DNA of 64,000 bases from Bradyrhizobium ontarionense (GTDB taxonomy: Bacteria; Pseudomonadota; Alphaproteobacteria; Rhizobiales; Xanthobacteraceae), in NCBI RefSeq assembly GCF_021088345.1, contig NZ_CP088156.1, forward strand, positions 7,865,001-7,929,000. The letters are read 5' to 3'. Below, one piece after another: positions 8,456 to 17,604 of this stretch. Made by a program: the position numbers and the translations under genes. Each line of letters starts with the position of its first letter. Position 1 is the first letter of the stretch. Below the pieces are notes generated by a model, which did no database searches, was not told the DNA's origin, and worked only from the letters and a program-made list of their open reading frames with translations.

Positions 8456-9430
8456 ATGACCAACGCCATTCGCTTCCACAAAGCCGGCGGCCCCGACGTC
8501 CTGGTCTGGGAGGATGTCCCTGTCGGCAAGCCCGGACCCGGCGAGGCGCGCATCCGCCACACGGCGGTCGGGCTCAACTTCGTCGACATCTACAACCGGT
8601 CCGGTCTCTATCCCGTTCAGCTTCCGAGCGGCTTGGGGAGCGAAGGTGCCGGCGTAATCGAGGAACTGGGGGAGGGGGTCACCGACCTCAAGGTCGGCGA
8701 TCGTGTCGCCTATGGCTCCTCACCGCTCGGTGCCTACGCCGAGGAGCGGCTGATCCCGGCTGCGCAGCTGCTCAAGCTGCCGGATGAGATCGACGACAAG
8801 ACGGCAGCCGCCATGATGCTCAAGGGCCTGACGGTCCAGTACCTGATCCGGCAGACCTACCGTGTCAAAGCTGGCGACACGCTGCTGCTGCATGCGGCCG
8901 CTGGCGGCGTCGGCCTGATCCTCAGCCAATGGGCCAAGCATCTCGGCGCCACCGTCATCGGCACGGTGTCGAGCGACGACAAGGCGCAACTGGCCAAGGC
9001 GCATGGCTGCGATCACACGATCGTCTATACGCGCGAGGATTTCGTCGCGCGCGTGAGCGAGATCACCGGCGGCAAAAAGGTGCCCGTGGTCTATGATTCC
9101 GTCGGCAAGGATACGTTCCTGAAGTCGCTCGATTGTCTGGCGCCGCTCGGCTATGCCGTGCTGTTCGGTCAATCCTCCGGCAGCGTCGATCCGCTCAATC
9201 TCGGCCTTCTGGCGCAGAAGGGGTCGCTGTTCGTGACCAGGCCCACGTTGTTCACCTATGCCGCCAAGCGCGACAACCTCGTCGCGATGGCCAACGAGCT
9301 GTTCGCGGTCGTGAGGTCAGGCGCGGTGAAGATCGAAGTGCACCAGACCTATCCTCTCAAGGAGGCCGCCCGGGCCCACGCGGATCTCGCCGCCCGAAAG
9401 ACGACCGGGTCCACCGTCTTTCTGGTTTGA
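8456..9430 (+). CDS. qorA: NADPH:quinone reductase, zeta-crystallin type
   Basis: 324-residue medium-chain reductase without the structural zinc cysteines. Family marks are LNFVDIYNRSGLYP near residue 40, GSEGAGVIEELGEGV near 65, and the dinucleotide-binding loop HAAAGGVGLILSQWAKHLGA near 150. QorA enzymes reduce quinones or detoxify alpha,beta-unsaturated carbonyls with NADPH. The ATG at 8456 follows GGAGGACACGCAACA; the frame stays open 27 codons further upstream without a better start. Confidence 0.92.
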   Translation: MTNAIRFHKAGGPDVLVWEDVPVGKPGPGEARIRHTAVGLNFVDIYNRSGLYPVQLPSGLGSEGAGVIEELGEGVTDLKVGDRVAYGSSPLGAYAEERLIPAAQLLKLPDEIDDKTAAAMMLKGLTVQYLIRQTYRVKAGDTLLLHAAAGGVGLILSQWAKHLGATVIGTVSSDDKAQLAKAHGCDHTIVYTREDFVARVSEITGGKKVPVVYDSVGKDTFLKSLDCLAPLGYAVLFGQSSGSVDPLNLGLLAQKGSLFVTRPTLFTYAAKRDNLVAMANELFAVVRSGAVKIEVHQTYPLKEAARAHADLAARKTTGSTVFLV

Positions 9431-9508
9431 CGCAACCAAAGATGTCCGGCCGGGTGGGGTGCCAGCAGGGCTCCACCCGGTGATCTCCGCCGGCTTGCGC
9501 ATGTCCGG

Positions 9509-9784
9509 TCAGACCCGCTCATGCTTGCGCAGGTCACGGACGTGATCGAAGCGCGCGGCCTGCAGGTCGGTATCCTGTCCGTCGAGGACGGGCAGCGCAG
9601 CTTCGGACATGATGTCGGCGGTAATGTCCTCGACGGACTTGTCGACGATCTCGTGAATGAAACTGACGTTGGAATACTCCCCTGACGCGATCCGGGCGAC
9701 CACGTCGCGCCGGGTCAGTTCGGGATCGACCACCGCCTCGCGTCCACGACGGCCGTAATCGATCATGACGACGAAATACTGCAT
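9509..9784 (-). CDS. conserved hypothetical protein
   Basis: 91 residues starting MQYFVVMIDYGRRGREAVVDPELTR. The charged composition has no hydrophobic helix, so it is probably cytosolic. The segment RRDVVARIASGEYSNVSFIHEIVD looks like a small alpha/beta fold. No motif allows a function. The upstream ribosome site is weak. Confidence 0.6.
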   Translation of the reverse strand: MQYFVVMIDYGRRGREAVVDPELTRRDVVARIASGEYSNVSFIHEIVDKSVEDITADIMSEAALPVLDGQDTDLQAARFDHVRDLRKHERV

Positions 9785-9925
9785 GAAGCGCCAGGTCGCC
9801 TTCGGCTGAAACTAATGGCTCCATTATTTCCGAAAAACAGAATTTGTCAAGGGGCTATCGTCCCGGAATGCAGTTCCGCGAGGGGACGCCTGGCGCCCCC
9901 TCGTGTCGTGTCGTGCGATCGCGTC

Positions 9926-10543
9926 TCATTTGCTCGATGAGCGCGACCGGGACTTGGCCGCCGTCTTGGCGCGCATCCGCTGGATCTGGCCGCGCGGCAG
10001 GGTCACGAAGATCTCGCCGATCCATTCCAGCTTGACGCCCATGATCGGCTTGGCGTTGAAGCTCTTCAGATTGACGAGGGACGACGATTTGCCGCGCTCG
10101 ATCGTCTTCAGGTAGCGCTCGCCGGTCTTGAGGCGCACGATGGCTTCCTCGCCGTAGAAGCTCGACAGCGGATGGCGCTGATCGCGGTAGACGACGATCA
10201 CGTCACCGTTCTCATATTTGGGCAGCATCGAATCGCCCGAGACTTCGAAGGCGACCGTCTCCTCGGAGATCGGAAACGGCAGGGCGACCTCGCCGAGCCC
10301 CTCGGCGGGCACCTGCTCGTATTCCGGCTCGATGACGGCTCCGGCGCCCACCCGCCCCATGACGGGGACCGAATTGAGCTCCAGATAGTCCGTAATGAGG
10401 GCGATTTCGGCCGCCTTGATCAGGCGCTGGCCGCCGAGGATCTCGGACACGGCCCCGGGCCTGACGCCCATGGCACGGGCCAGCCCCCCCTTCGTTTTTC
10501 CCGGCTTCTCGAGTGCACGCTCGATCATGGCGACGTCCAACAT
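9926..10543 (-). CDS. LexA/cI-type transcriptional repressor with S24 peptidase domain
   Basis: 205 residues. Residues 1-60 form an HTH (GGLARAMGVRPGAVSEILGG). Residues about 90-190 form an S24 peptidase-like domain with the nucleophile serine in VSGDSMLPKYENGD and a candidate lysine in VRLKTGERYLK. Proteins of this layout are phage-type repressors or self-cleaving stress regulators. The ATG follows AGAGGTCAAAGCC. The intergenic region with the GcrA-like gene carries short inverted repeats that could be its operators. Confidence 0.85.
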   Translation of the reverse strand: MLDVAMIERALEKPGKTKGGLARAMGVRPGAVSEILGGQRLIKAAEIALITDYLELNSVPVMGRVGAGAVIEPEYEQVPAEGLGEVALPFPISEETVAFEVSGDSMLPKYENGDVIVVYRDQRHPLSSFYGEEAIVRLKTGERYLKTIERGKSSSLVNLKSFNAKPIMGVKLEWIGEIFVTLPRGQIQRMRAKTAAKSRSRSSSK

Positions 10544-10593
10544 GGCTTTGACCTCTTTTGCGAATCTCGGCTGCGAGTATATGTTTCGTATAA

Positions 10594-10623
10594 TCAGAAT
10601 TCAAGCTTGACTTTTTGTTCTGA
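10594..10623. promoter_or_regulatory. inverted repeats upstream of the S24-type repressor
   Basis: TCAGAA at 10594 and TTCTGA ending at 10623 form an inverted pair. Between them lies the perfect 10-base palindrome TCAAGCTTGA at 10601-10610. The surroundings are AT-rich and the sites lie 50-80 bases upstream of the repressor start, a usual place for an autoregulatory operator. The role is inferred from position only. Confidence 0.4.
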
Positions 10624-10704
10624 ATATCGGAAATTACAGCAGTCGGGTGAGGGCCGCAAGGGGCCGCCGCTCCCCGGCGTTTCCCACGAGACGAAGAGGC
10701 GAGA

Positions 10705-11241
10705 ATGCAGTCCACCGATTGGCCGGATCAACACTCAAAAATGCTGCGGGAGCTCCATGCCAAGGGACAGTCCTATGCGGAGATCGCGCGCGCCCTCAAT
10801 GCACGGTTTGGAACGGCCTATACGCGGAATGCAGCGCTCAGCCGCGGCAAGCGGATGGGACTCGTCGCGCCGGCGGCCCCCAAACCGGCCCGCTGGCCCG
10901 AACCCCGGCGGATGTCTGCGTCCGCCGGAACCGGCCGGCGGAGCCGAGAGCCTGCAGGCCGGCCGATCGCACCCCTGCCGCCCGCGCCAGCCGCCGCTCC
11001 GGTTCGGCTTCGCTGCGTCGGCATCAGCCCGCGGCTGCTGTCGCTGGACCAGCTCGAACCCGGCGATTGCCGCTATCCCTATGGCGGCGACCGCGACGGC
11101 GATCCCATCACCTTTTGCGGCCACCCGCGCCAGGCCGGCTCCTGCTATTGCACGCCGCATTTTCATCTGACCAGAAATCCCGAGGCCGCCGCGGATCGCC
11201 CGGCCGGCCCCCTGACCCTGCGGCTCGTCGCGGCGGCGTGA
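10705..11241 (+). CDS. GcrA-like cell-cycle regulator family protein
   Basis: 178 residues. The N-terminal 50 residues look like the GcrA HTH: a tryptophan, then HSKMLRELHAKGQSYAEIARALN and a basic recognition segment. The middle is Pro/Arg-rich and probably disordered. The C-terminal part has the GcrA-like LLSLDQLEPGDCRYPYGGD and TFCGHPRQAGSCYC segments. GcrA acts with sigma-70 at methylated promoters. This diverged copy, next to an S24 repressor, may be a prophage-type version. The start follows GAGGCGAGA. Confidence 0.72.
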   Translation: MQSTDWPDQHSKMLRELHAKGQSYAEIARALNARFGTAYTRNAALSRGKRMGLVAPAAPKPARWPEPRRMSASAGTGRRSREPAGRPIAPLPPAPAAAPVRLRCVGISPRLLSLDQLEPGDCRYPYGGDRDGDPITFCGHPRQAGSCYCTPHFHLTRNPEAAADRPAGPLTLRLVAAA

Positions 11242-11295
11242 CCGCAAGACCCTGCCGATCGGCCTGATTCCATCCCCATTTTACGGAGACTAGAC

Positions 11296-11895
11296 ATGGC
11301 GCGCGCCAGACGCAGCAAGTCCCACCGCATGTCCAAGAGCCACGATCGTCGTGCTCATGACCAGCCGAGGAACGCGGACGTGATCCCGGTCGAGATCGAC
11401 GATCCGCTCGCGCAGGAGCCGGGCGAGAAGATCGTCGCGCTGCGCTCCGTCCGCAACGATCCGCTCGGGCGGCTGCATGCGCACAAGCAGCTCGACGATG
11501 CGCAGTACCGGGCCGGACGAGCATTCCAGAACGATTGGGAGCGGGCCGAGCGGGGCCCGCAGGCGATCGACCCGTCGCGCGACCATGTCGATGGCGCGCA
11601 GGGGCGGGAGCTCGTGACGGAAGGTCAGCGGCAGGCGGTGCTGCGGCTGAACCGGGCCGAGCGCGAGCTCGGTGCCGACGGGGCGGCGATCACCCACGAT
11701 ATCCTGGTGCATGGTCTCACGATGGAGCAGGTCGGGCATAAGCGCGGTCTGGCCAGCCAGCGCTGGAATGACTATTTCGCACGCCGGTTCAAGGAGTGCC
11801 TGGATCGGCTGGCGGTGGTCTACGGCTTTTCCACCGGCCGAATCGCCAGGAAATATGACCACGCTGCGCGATCACGCCATCCGGTCGAGACCTAG
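11296..11895 (+). CDS. DUF6456-like / phage-type HTH protein
   Basis: 199 residues, starting after TACGGAGACTAGAC. The N-terminus is strongly basic. A central block reads NDPLGRLHAHKQLDDAQYRAGRAF, and a C-terminal block LVHGLTMEQVGHKRGLASQRWN looks like a helix-turn-helix. The layout recalls a family common in rhizobial prophages and near alphaproteobacterial HTH regulators. The DUF6456 link is from memory of the motif pattern, so confidence in the family is moderate and in coding is good. Confidence 0.65.
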   Translation: MARARRSKSHRMSKSHDRRAHDQPRNADVIPVEIDDPLAQEPGEKIVALRSVRNDPLGRLHAHKQLDDAQYRAGRAFQNDWERAERGPQAIDPSRDHVDGAQGRELVTEGQRQAVLRLNRAERELGADGAAITHDILVHGLTMEQVGHKRGLASQRWNDYFARRFKECLDRLAVVYGFSTGRIARKYDHAARSRHPVET

Positions 11896-11963
11896 CGGGT
11901 TGCACGAGCAGCGCTCGCGGCCCACGTCGATGGGCGCGAGCGCCGGTTCGCCGATCGTCCTGT

Positions 11964-12320
11964 TCAAGGATGTGGCGTGATGGCATAGGTCGTGCTGTAG
12001 GGCTCGACCCGCAGCGAGGCATGGGCAAGCAGCGCGATTTTGGCAGAGGGGGCCATCTGCAGTTCACCGTTCGGCCCGCGATGGACGTTGTATTGCCAGG
12101 CCGTGAGGTCGCCCTTCTGTGCCAGCGCGTGCGCGACTGCGCCCGCGTCGTTGCCGCCGATCGTTGCCAATTCGTCGCTGCTGAGACCGATGACGATCTC
12201 GTCCTTGACGGTGACGACCTTGAACAGCGACGTCCTGCTTTCCTCTGCCGTCGCCGTTGATGCGGCGATCATGACAAGTGCGAGCGTGCCGAAGATCGAG
12301 CGTGTCAGTCCTGAAGTCAT
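11964..12320 (-). CDS. exported hypothetical protein
   Basis: 118 residues with a signal peptide: basic start, hydrophobic IFGTLALVMIAASTATA, and a likely cleavage after ATA. The mature part is about 95 residues, mixed polar, with VKDEIVIGLSSDELATIGGNDAGAV-like content. No cysteines or metal motifs are seen. Probably periplasmic; function unknown. Confidence 0.62.
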   Translation of the reverse strand: MTSGLTRSIFGTLALVMIAASTATAEESRTSLFKVVTVKDEIVIGLSSDELATIGGNDAGAVAHALAQKGDLTAWQYNVHRGPNGELQMAPSAKIALLAHASLRVEPYSTTYAITPHP

Positions 12321-12505
12321 GGCGTCTCCCGTCCGCTCCGCTACAAAACGTCGTCGAGCGTGCAGGCATTGGTTTCCTCCGCTCGCCGTTCGGTTCGCGA
12401 AAAAAAGTCACGGTCGGGATTGAACCCTGCTGCTGAGGGCTGCGGCTAAGACATCGTTGGGGAACGATGCGAGCCGAGGGCAAATGACCTGGATGGATCG
12501 CGTCG

Positions 12506-12519
12506 TTGATGCAGGTCAA
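12506..12519. promoter_or_regulatory. FNR/FixK-type box TTGATGCAGGTCAA
   Basis: Matches TTGA-N6-TCAA with arms TTGAT and GTCAA. Its centre is about 60 bases upstream of the ATG of the Tyr-rich protein gene, which leaves a short leader if it sits at about -41.5. Activation by the FnrN-type regulator encoded at 52.5 kb is inferred. Confidence 0.55.
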
Positions 12520-12572
12520 GAGGTTCGGCTCGGCTTGTTGTATTCGAGACGAACGAAACGACGGGGGATGCC

Positions 12573-13004
12573 ATGTCCAGCGTTAAATATCTGTTCCGTT
12601 CAGCCAGCGGGAAGATCGTGCTTGCAGGCGTTGCAGCGATGGTCGTCGCGGCGAGCGAGCCGGCGCCGGCTTTCGCGCGGGCGGCTGGCCAGGCCGGCAA
12701 GCAGGCGGTGATCAAGACGGCAGCCGGCGATGTGACCGATCTCAGTGCGCGTCGGCGTTATCGCCGCGTCTACCGGGGTAATCCGGCCGCTGGCCTTGCC
12801 ATCATGGGCGCGATGATCGGGACGATCGGAGCGATCGCCGCGCATCAGCACGACGACGACTATTACTATGGGCCTGGCTATTATCCCGGGCCCGGCTATT
12901 ACGGGCCGCCGCCGGTCTACTACGCGCCTCGTCCGTATTATGGCCACCCGTATTACGGCCATCCCTATTACGGACCGCGGGTTCGTTACTATCATCCGTA
13001 CTGA
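12573..13004 (+). CDS. Tyr/Gly/Pro-rich exported protein, hypothetical
   Basis: 143 residues. An N-terminal signal-like hydrophobic segment (KIVLAGVAAMVVAASEPAPAFA) is followed by a basic stretch and a second hydrophobic segment, GLAIMGAMIGTIGAIAA. The last 50 residues are Tyr/Gly/Pro/His repeats of the type YYGP and YYGHP. Such tails occur in many small rhizobial envelope proteins of unknown role. The ATG follows GGGGGATGCC. An FNR-type box lies 60 bases upstream. Confidence 0.7.
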   Translation: MSSVKYLFRSASGKIVLAGVAAMVVAASEPAPAFARAAGQAGKQAVIKTAAGDVTDLSARRRYRRVYRGNPAAGLAIMGAMIGTIGAIAAHQHDDDYYYGPGYYPGPGYYGPPPVYYAPRPYYGHPYYGHPYYGPRVRYYHPY

Positions 13005-13061
13005 GACGGAGCAGGCGGCGCCGAGCGCCGCCAGCCCTGCTGCTCCGCGGGGCGGTGACCC

Positions 13062-15383
13062 TCAGAAACCGCCGGCGCTGAAGCGCAGCGGCTGCACGAC
13101 ATCATAGGCCGCTTTGCTGATCGGGACGGCATAATCGACCGATAGCGGCCCGAACGGCGATGCCCAGGTCAGGCCGACGCCGACCGAGGAGCGCACCACG
13201 TTCTTGTTCGCGACCTGGGCGTTCTGGGTCGGACCCCGGTAGCCGAACACGCTGCCGGCATCGACGAAGGCCGATGCGCGCAGGCCGTATTCCTGGGGCA
13301 ACCCCGGAATGTTGCTCTGCAGCTCCGCCGTCGTCGCCCAATAGAGACTGCCGCCGACATTATCCATCGTCGATCCCGGTGTGAGATCGCGCGGCCCGAA
13401 GCCGCCGGGCGCGAAACCACGCACCATCGTGGGACCGCCGAAGAAGTTGTTGAGCAACGGCGCCTGCTGCCCGCCCCATCCGGTGACGTAACCGCCCTGG
13501 GCGCGAACCATGCCGGTCAGGTCGCTAGTGATGGATCGGTAGTAGCGGACGTCTTCGGTCGTGCGCATGAAGCGGACATCGCCGCCGAGGCCCGCAAGAT
13601 CCTGGCTCAGTTGTGAGCGAATGCCGCTGGTCGGCATCTTGCTGTTGTCGAGCGTGCTGGTCGTGACCGTATTGCCGATCGAGGACACCGTTTGCCGTCC
13701 TGCGGCGACCGCCTGCCGGACAGGCAAGGACACCGCTGCAGGCGAGATCGCGGGCGCCAGCACCACCTTCTGGTCGTAGAGCGAATAGCGCCACAGCATG
13801 GCGGTCTGCTCGCTCACAGGCATGCCGAGGGTCAAGGCGCCGCCATAGGTGTCGCTGCCAAAGGATTGGACCGTATTGACCATGCTCTGCCGCGCGAACA
13901 GTTCGACGCCCGGCGTCATCCGGCCGAGCGCGTAGGGCGAGGTGAACGACAGGTTGGCACCGCGTGCAAACTGACCGTAGGTGAACGAGGCCTGCGCGGT
14001 ATTGCCGGTTCCGAGCACGTTGCGGTCACCGATCTTGACCTCGGCGAGCAGCCCGTCCGTGGATGAATATCCTCCCGAGACGTTGAAGTCGCCGGTTGCC
14101 TGGTCGACCGCCTCCACGTCCAGCACCACGCGATCGCCAGCCGATCCCGGCCGCGTCGAGATCTTGACGGTCTTGAAGTAGTTGAGAGTCCGCAGGCGCC
14201 GTTCGGCGCGGTCGATCAGCGTCTTGTTGTAGGCGTCGCCTTCACCGATATCGAACTCGCGTCGGATCACGTCGTCGCGCGTACGCGCGTTGCCGTGAAT
14301 CTCGATGCGCTCGACATAGCTGCGCCGGCCTTGCTCGATCTGGAAGATGACATCGGCCAGTCTGGCCTGAGCGTTGCGATTGATCCTGGGCTCGACCTGC
14401 ACGAACGGAAAGCCGAGCTTGCCCAGTTCAGCCGTCAGGGCTTCGGCGGTCTTGTCGAGTTTGCTCTCGTTGAACATGTCGCCCTGCTGCATCAGCAACA
14501 GCGCGCGCAGACGATCGCAGGCAAGCCCCGGAATATTGCAGGAGACATCGATCGCGCCGAAGCGGTAGAGCGCGCCTTCCTCGATCGCAAAGGTCAGGTT
14601 GAAGCCGCTGTTCACGCGATCGTAGTCGACGCTGACGTTCGTGACCTCGGCATCGGCATAACCGTGGTTGCGATAGTACTGCCGCAGCTGCTCGCGGTCC
14701 TCGTTGACCCGGTCGGCGTCGTAGGCGTCGCCGCCGGTCACGAAGCTGAGCATGTTGGTTGCGGACGTCTTGATCACTGCGTGCAGCTGTCGCGCGCCAT
14801 AGGCGTGATTGCCGACGAAGTTGATCGTTCTGACCGGCGTTTTCTTGCCTTCGGTGATGGTGAAGACCAGATCGACCCGTTCGTTGCCGCGGTCGATGAT
14901 CTCGGGCACGACGCTGACGTCGTCGCGCCCGGCACGATGATATGCCGCGATGATCCGCGCGACGTCGCCCTGGACGGTTGCGCGTTGCAGGCCCGCGCGC
15001 GGCTTCGACAGCACGGCATTGGTGAGATCGGCATCCTTCACCTTCTTGTTACCTTCGAAGGCGACGCGATCGAGCACCTTTGCTTCCGACAACAGGACCA
15101 CGATCCGCGCGTCGGCGCGACTGATTTTCACGTCGTCGAAAAGGCCGGTCGCGACCAGGGCCTTGAGGCCGGCATCGAGCGCGGCGGCGTCGTAACGGCC
15201 ATTGGCATCGGCGTGGAAATAGGACCGTATGGTCTCTGCATCGACCCGGCGATTGCCCTGCACCGCAAGGGTTTCTGCAGCCGCCGCTGCAAGCGGACAC
15301 GTCAGCACCGACAACGCCGCAACGAGCGTCGCGACATGCCGAGATCTGCCGAAGCGATGGTGACGCCTGTTCCGGGCGGTCAT
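13062..15383 (-). CDS. BamA/Omp85-family outer-membrane assembly protein (paralogue)
   Basis: 773 residues. A signal peptide is followed by several POTRA domains (about residues 40-410; VLDRVAFEGNKKVKDADL and YVERIEIHGNARTRDDVIRREF are POTRA-type) and a C-terminal beta-barrel with GGPTMVRGFAPGGFGPRD, the family's conserved VRGF motif. It ends in phenylalanine, as outer-membrane proteins do. BamA inserts beta-barrels into the outer membrane. Its usual neighbours (rseP, lpxD, fabZ) are absent, so this is probably a second copy. The start at 15383 is preceded by AGGAGCGCACGTC. Confidence 0.88.
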   Translation of the reverse strand: MTARNRRHHRFGRSRHVATLVAALSVLTCPLAAAAAETLAVQGNRRVDAETIRSYFHADANGRYDAAALDAGLKALVATGLFDDVKISRADARIVVLLSEAKVLDRVAFEGNKKVKDADLTNAVLSKPRAGLQRATVQGDVARIIAAYHRAGRDDVSVVPEIIDRGNERVDLVFTITEGKKTPVRTINFVGNHAYGARQLHAVIKTSATNMLSFVTGGDAYDADRVNEDREQLRQYYRNHGYADAEVTNVSVDYDRVNSGFNLTFAIEEGALYRFGAIDVSCNIPGLACDRLRALLLMQQGDMFNESKLDKTAEALTAELGKLGFPFVQVEPRINRNAQARLADVIFQIEQGRRSYVERIEIHGNARTRDDVIRREFDIGEGDAYNKTLIDRAERRLRTLNYFKTVKISTRPGSAGDRVVLDVEAVDQATGDFNVSGGYSSTDGLLAEVKIGDRNVLGTGNTAQASFTYGQFARGANLSFTSPYALGRMTPGVELFARQSMVNTVQSFGSDTYGGALTLGMPVSEQTAMLWRYSLYDQKVVLAPAISPAAVSLPVRQAVAAGRQTVSSIGNTVTTSTLDNSKMPTSGIRSQLSQDLAGLGGDVRFMRTTEDVRYYRSITSDLTGMVRAQGGYVTGWGGQQAPLLNNFFGGPTMVRGFAPGGFGPRDLTPGSTMDNVGGSLYWATTAELQSNIPGLPQEYGLRASAFVDAGSVFGYRGPTQNAQVANKNVVRSSVGVGLTWASPFGPLSVDYAVPISKAAYDVVQPLRFSAGGF

Positions 15384-15619
15384 GACGTGCGCTCCTGCCT
15401 GCTGGTCTTCGCCGTGATGCAAGAGCGGGTGGGCGGCCAAATCATGTCGGGGCTGTGGAGACTTGTTGGCCCGCGATCACGGCTGCGAAGGTGACGCACC
15501 CGGGAACCGAAGCAGGTCGCAGAATTGACGCAGAGTCGATTCAAACGCTTGCCAGTCAATTTGCTCGTCCGTGCGCGCCAGCAGATGCTGATGCGGCGAA
15601 CGTTTGACGGGAGCAGACC

Positions 15620-16675
15620 ATGCGCGCGATCGCCCTGGCCCTCATCGCTTGTAGCTTCGTTCAGTCAGCCCTTGCTGCCGCCGTCGCGCCGGAGATCGAT
15701 CCCCGTGCGTCGCTCGGCGTGGTGCAGCAGTGGATCTACAACTATCGGACCAAGCCTGATTACGCCCATGTCCCGGCGGCGGTGCGTGTGTTGTTCCACT
15801 CTCAGACGTTCAAGGAGCCGGAGAACGCCGGCATCTATCTCGGCTTCATCGCAGGCGCGATCGGCTCCAACCCGGCCAAGGCCGGGCAGCTGGTCAACGG
15901 CTTCTTCCCGGTGCCTCCCGAAGACGAGTGGGTCGTCGTGCGGGCCATTGCCTATTCCGGTCTGCCGGATTGGCGCAATCTCATGCGCAAGGTGGCGCCG
16001 CAGATGCCGGGCCGCCGCGTGATGATCGAAGGCTATCTCAGCGGTGCGCAGCCGACACTCATGGACATCCCGCTGGAGGAGACCAAACCGGGCGTGATGG
16101 ACAAGCTGCGCGGTGCCTTGACGCAGAACCCGTTCAAGAAGGAGGAACGCAAGCTCGATACGCGGCTGAGCTACGCGACCCATCAGGATCTGCTCGACAT
16201 CCTCTGGGGGTACTACTTCGCGACCGGCTCGCACGTGCCGATCCAGCGCATCGTGCAGATGCTGCCCTGGTCCAAGAGCCGCGACACGGTCGAGAAGCTG
16301 ACCATCGGAAGCATGGCGCGCTACACGCTCGCGAGCTATTCCGTGCGCGACGCCGGCTTGCGCGACTATCTCCGCGGCGAACTGGCGAGGCAGTCGGGTC
16401 CGGCCAAGGCGCCGCTGACGGAGGTGGTCGAGGCGGCCGACACGGTCCAGCTCGGCGCCGTGCGCAAGGATGCCGTCGCCGCGGTGGAAGAACTCAAGAC
16501 CAAGGGCTCCGATGCCAGGCGCAACATGGACTTCTGGGGCCAACTCGGCGTCGGCGCCCTGGCGCTCGGCTGCGTCTCGGCCGCCGCGTTGGGGCAGGTC
16601 GCCGTCGGAATTCCCTGCGTGATCGGCGGTTCTGCGTCGCAAGGACTTCTGTCGTTCTGGGAGAAGCAGCAATAG
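15620..16675 (+). CDS. exported hypothetical protein with C-terminal hydrophobic segment
   Basis: 351 residues. A signal peptide (IALALIACSFVQSALAA) is followed by a long helical-looking region, with a hydrophobic segment near residues 305-335 (LGVGALALGCVSAAALGQVAVGIPC). The start follows GGGAGCAGACC. I do not recognise a family. The repeated helical composition could be a TPR-like solenoid, but no consensus is clear. Confidence 0.7.
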   Translation: MRAIALALIACSFVQSALAAAVAPEIDPRASLGVVQQWIYNYRTKPDYAHVPAAVRVLFHSQTFKEPENAGIYLGFIAGAIGSNPAKAGQLVNGFFPVPPEDEWVVVRAIAYSGLPDWRNLMRKVAPQMPGRRVMIEGYLSGAQPTLMDIPLEETKPGVMDKLRGALTQNPFKKEERKLDTRLSYATHQDLLDILWGYYFATGSHVPIQRIVQMLPWSKSRDTVEKLTIGSMARYTLASYSVRDAGLRDYLRGELARQSGPAKAPLTEVVEAADTVQLGAVRKDAVAAVEELKTKGSDARRNMDFWGQLGVGALALGCVSAAALGQVAVGIPCVIGGSASQGLLSFWEKQQ

Positions 16676-16715
16676 ACAGGCTGGAACGGATGCGTTTCGG
16701 AACGGTTGTGGCGGC

Positions 16716-17390
16716 ATGAACCGGCTCGATGCCAAGACCCTGGCAAGTCTTTCCGCTCTGCTGGCCGTCATGGCCGCGATAATCTTTGCCGCTGCAGGGA
16801 CCTTCTATTGGCAGGCCTGGCTTTTCCTTCTCGTCTATTCCGGCGCTTCCTTGGTCGGGACGATCGACCTCATGCGACGCGATCGCGCGCTGCTCCGGCG
16901 CCGATTGAAAGGGGGCCCGTTCGCGGAAAGGGAGCCGGTACAGCGCCTCATCATGACGATCATTTCCGTCGCGTATCTGGGACTGCTGCTGGTGCCGGCC
17001 TTCGACCACCGGTTCGGGTGGTCGCGGATGCCACCGCTGCTCGTCGTTGGCGGTGACCTGCTCGTCGTGCTCGGGTTCGCGGGGATCTTGCGCGTGTTCC
17101 GGGAAAACAGCTTCTCAGCGGCTACCGTAGAGGTGGCTTCCGATCAGACCGTCATAGCGACCGGCCCATACGCGATCCTGCGCCACCCGATGTATGCCGC
17201 CGCTGTCGTATTGATGGCCGGCATTCCGATCGCACTCGGATCGTGGTGGGGGCTTTTCGTCATGGCGGCAATCGTCCCGGCCTTGGTGTGGCGGCTGTTG
17301 CACGAGGAGCGCATGCTGGCCGAGCAGTTGCCAGGTTACCGCGACTACCTGGCGAGGGTGCGCTGGCGGCTCGTTCCGTCAGTCTGGTAG
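16716..17390 (+). CDS. isoprenylcysteine carboxyl methyltransferase-like membrane protein
   Basis: 224 residues with five or so hydrophobic helices. The C-terminal half has the ICMT/phospholipid-methyltransferase pattern: TGPYAILRHPMYAA near residue 150, a hydrophobic pair, then LLHEERMLAEQLPGYRDYLARV. The RHPxY and E-E...Y-x-x-Y elements bind S-adenosylmethionine in this family. The methyl acceptor is unknown. It begins 40 bases after the previous gene, possibly on the same transcript. Confidence 0.82.
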   Translation: MNRLDAKTLASLSALLAVMAAIIFAAAGTFYWQAWLFLLVYSGASLVGTIDLMRRDRALLRRRLKGGPFAEREPVQRLIMTIISVAYLGLLLVPAFDHRFGWSRMPPLLVVGGDLLVVLGFAGILRVFRENSFSAATVEVASDQTVIATGPYAILRHPMYAAAVVLMAGIPIALGSWWGLFVMAAIVPALVWRLLHEERMLAEQLPGYRDYLARVRWRLVPSVW

Positions 17391-17604
17391 ACGCGGGGAG
17401 CGCCGCGCAACGGGAGCGGAGGAGGGAGCTGCTGCCGACCCCGGCCTGTTTCCTCGCAGTCTCCGACCAGTCGAACTGTTGAAGGCGACGCATCGCGCTC
17501 CGGTCAGCCCGAATAGACGTAACTCTAGATTTCGTTTTTAAGCCTCTCTACAAATGGTAGAATCTCGAGCTATTCGGCAGCCGTCGCTGGTGCCGCACTG
17601 AAAT

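Noticed and set aside
14295..15494. 399-residue plus-strand frame opposite the BamA paralogue
   Set aside because: No motifs or ribosome site; the minus-strand frame has POTRA and VRGF features.
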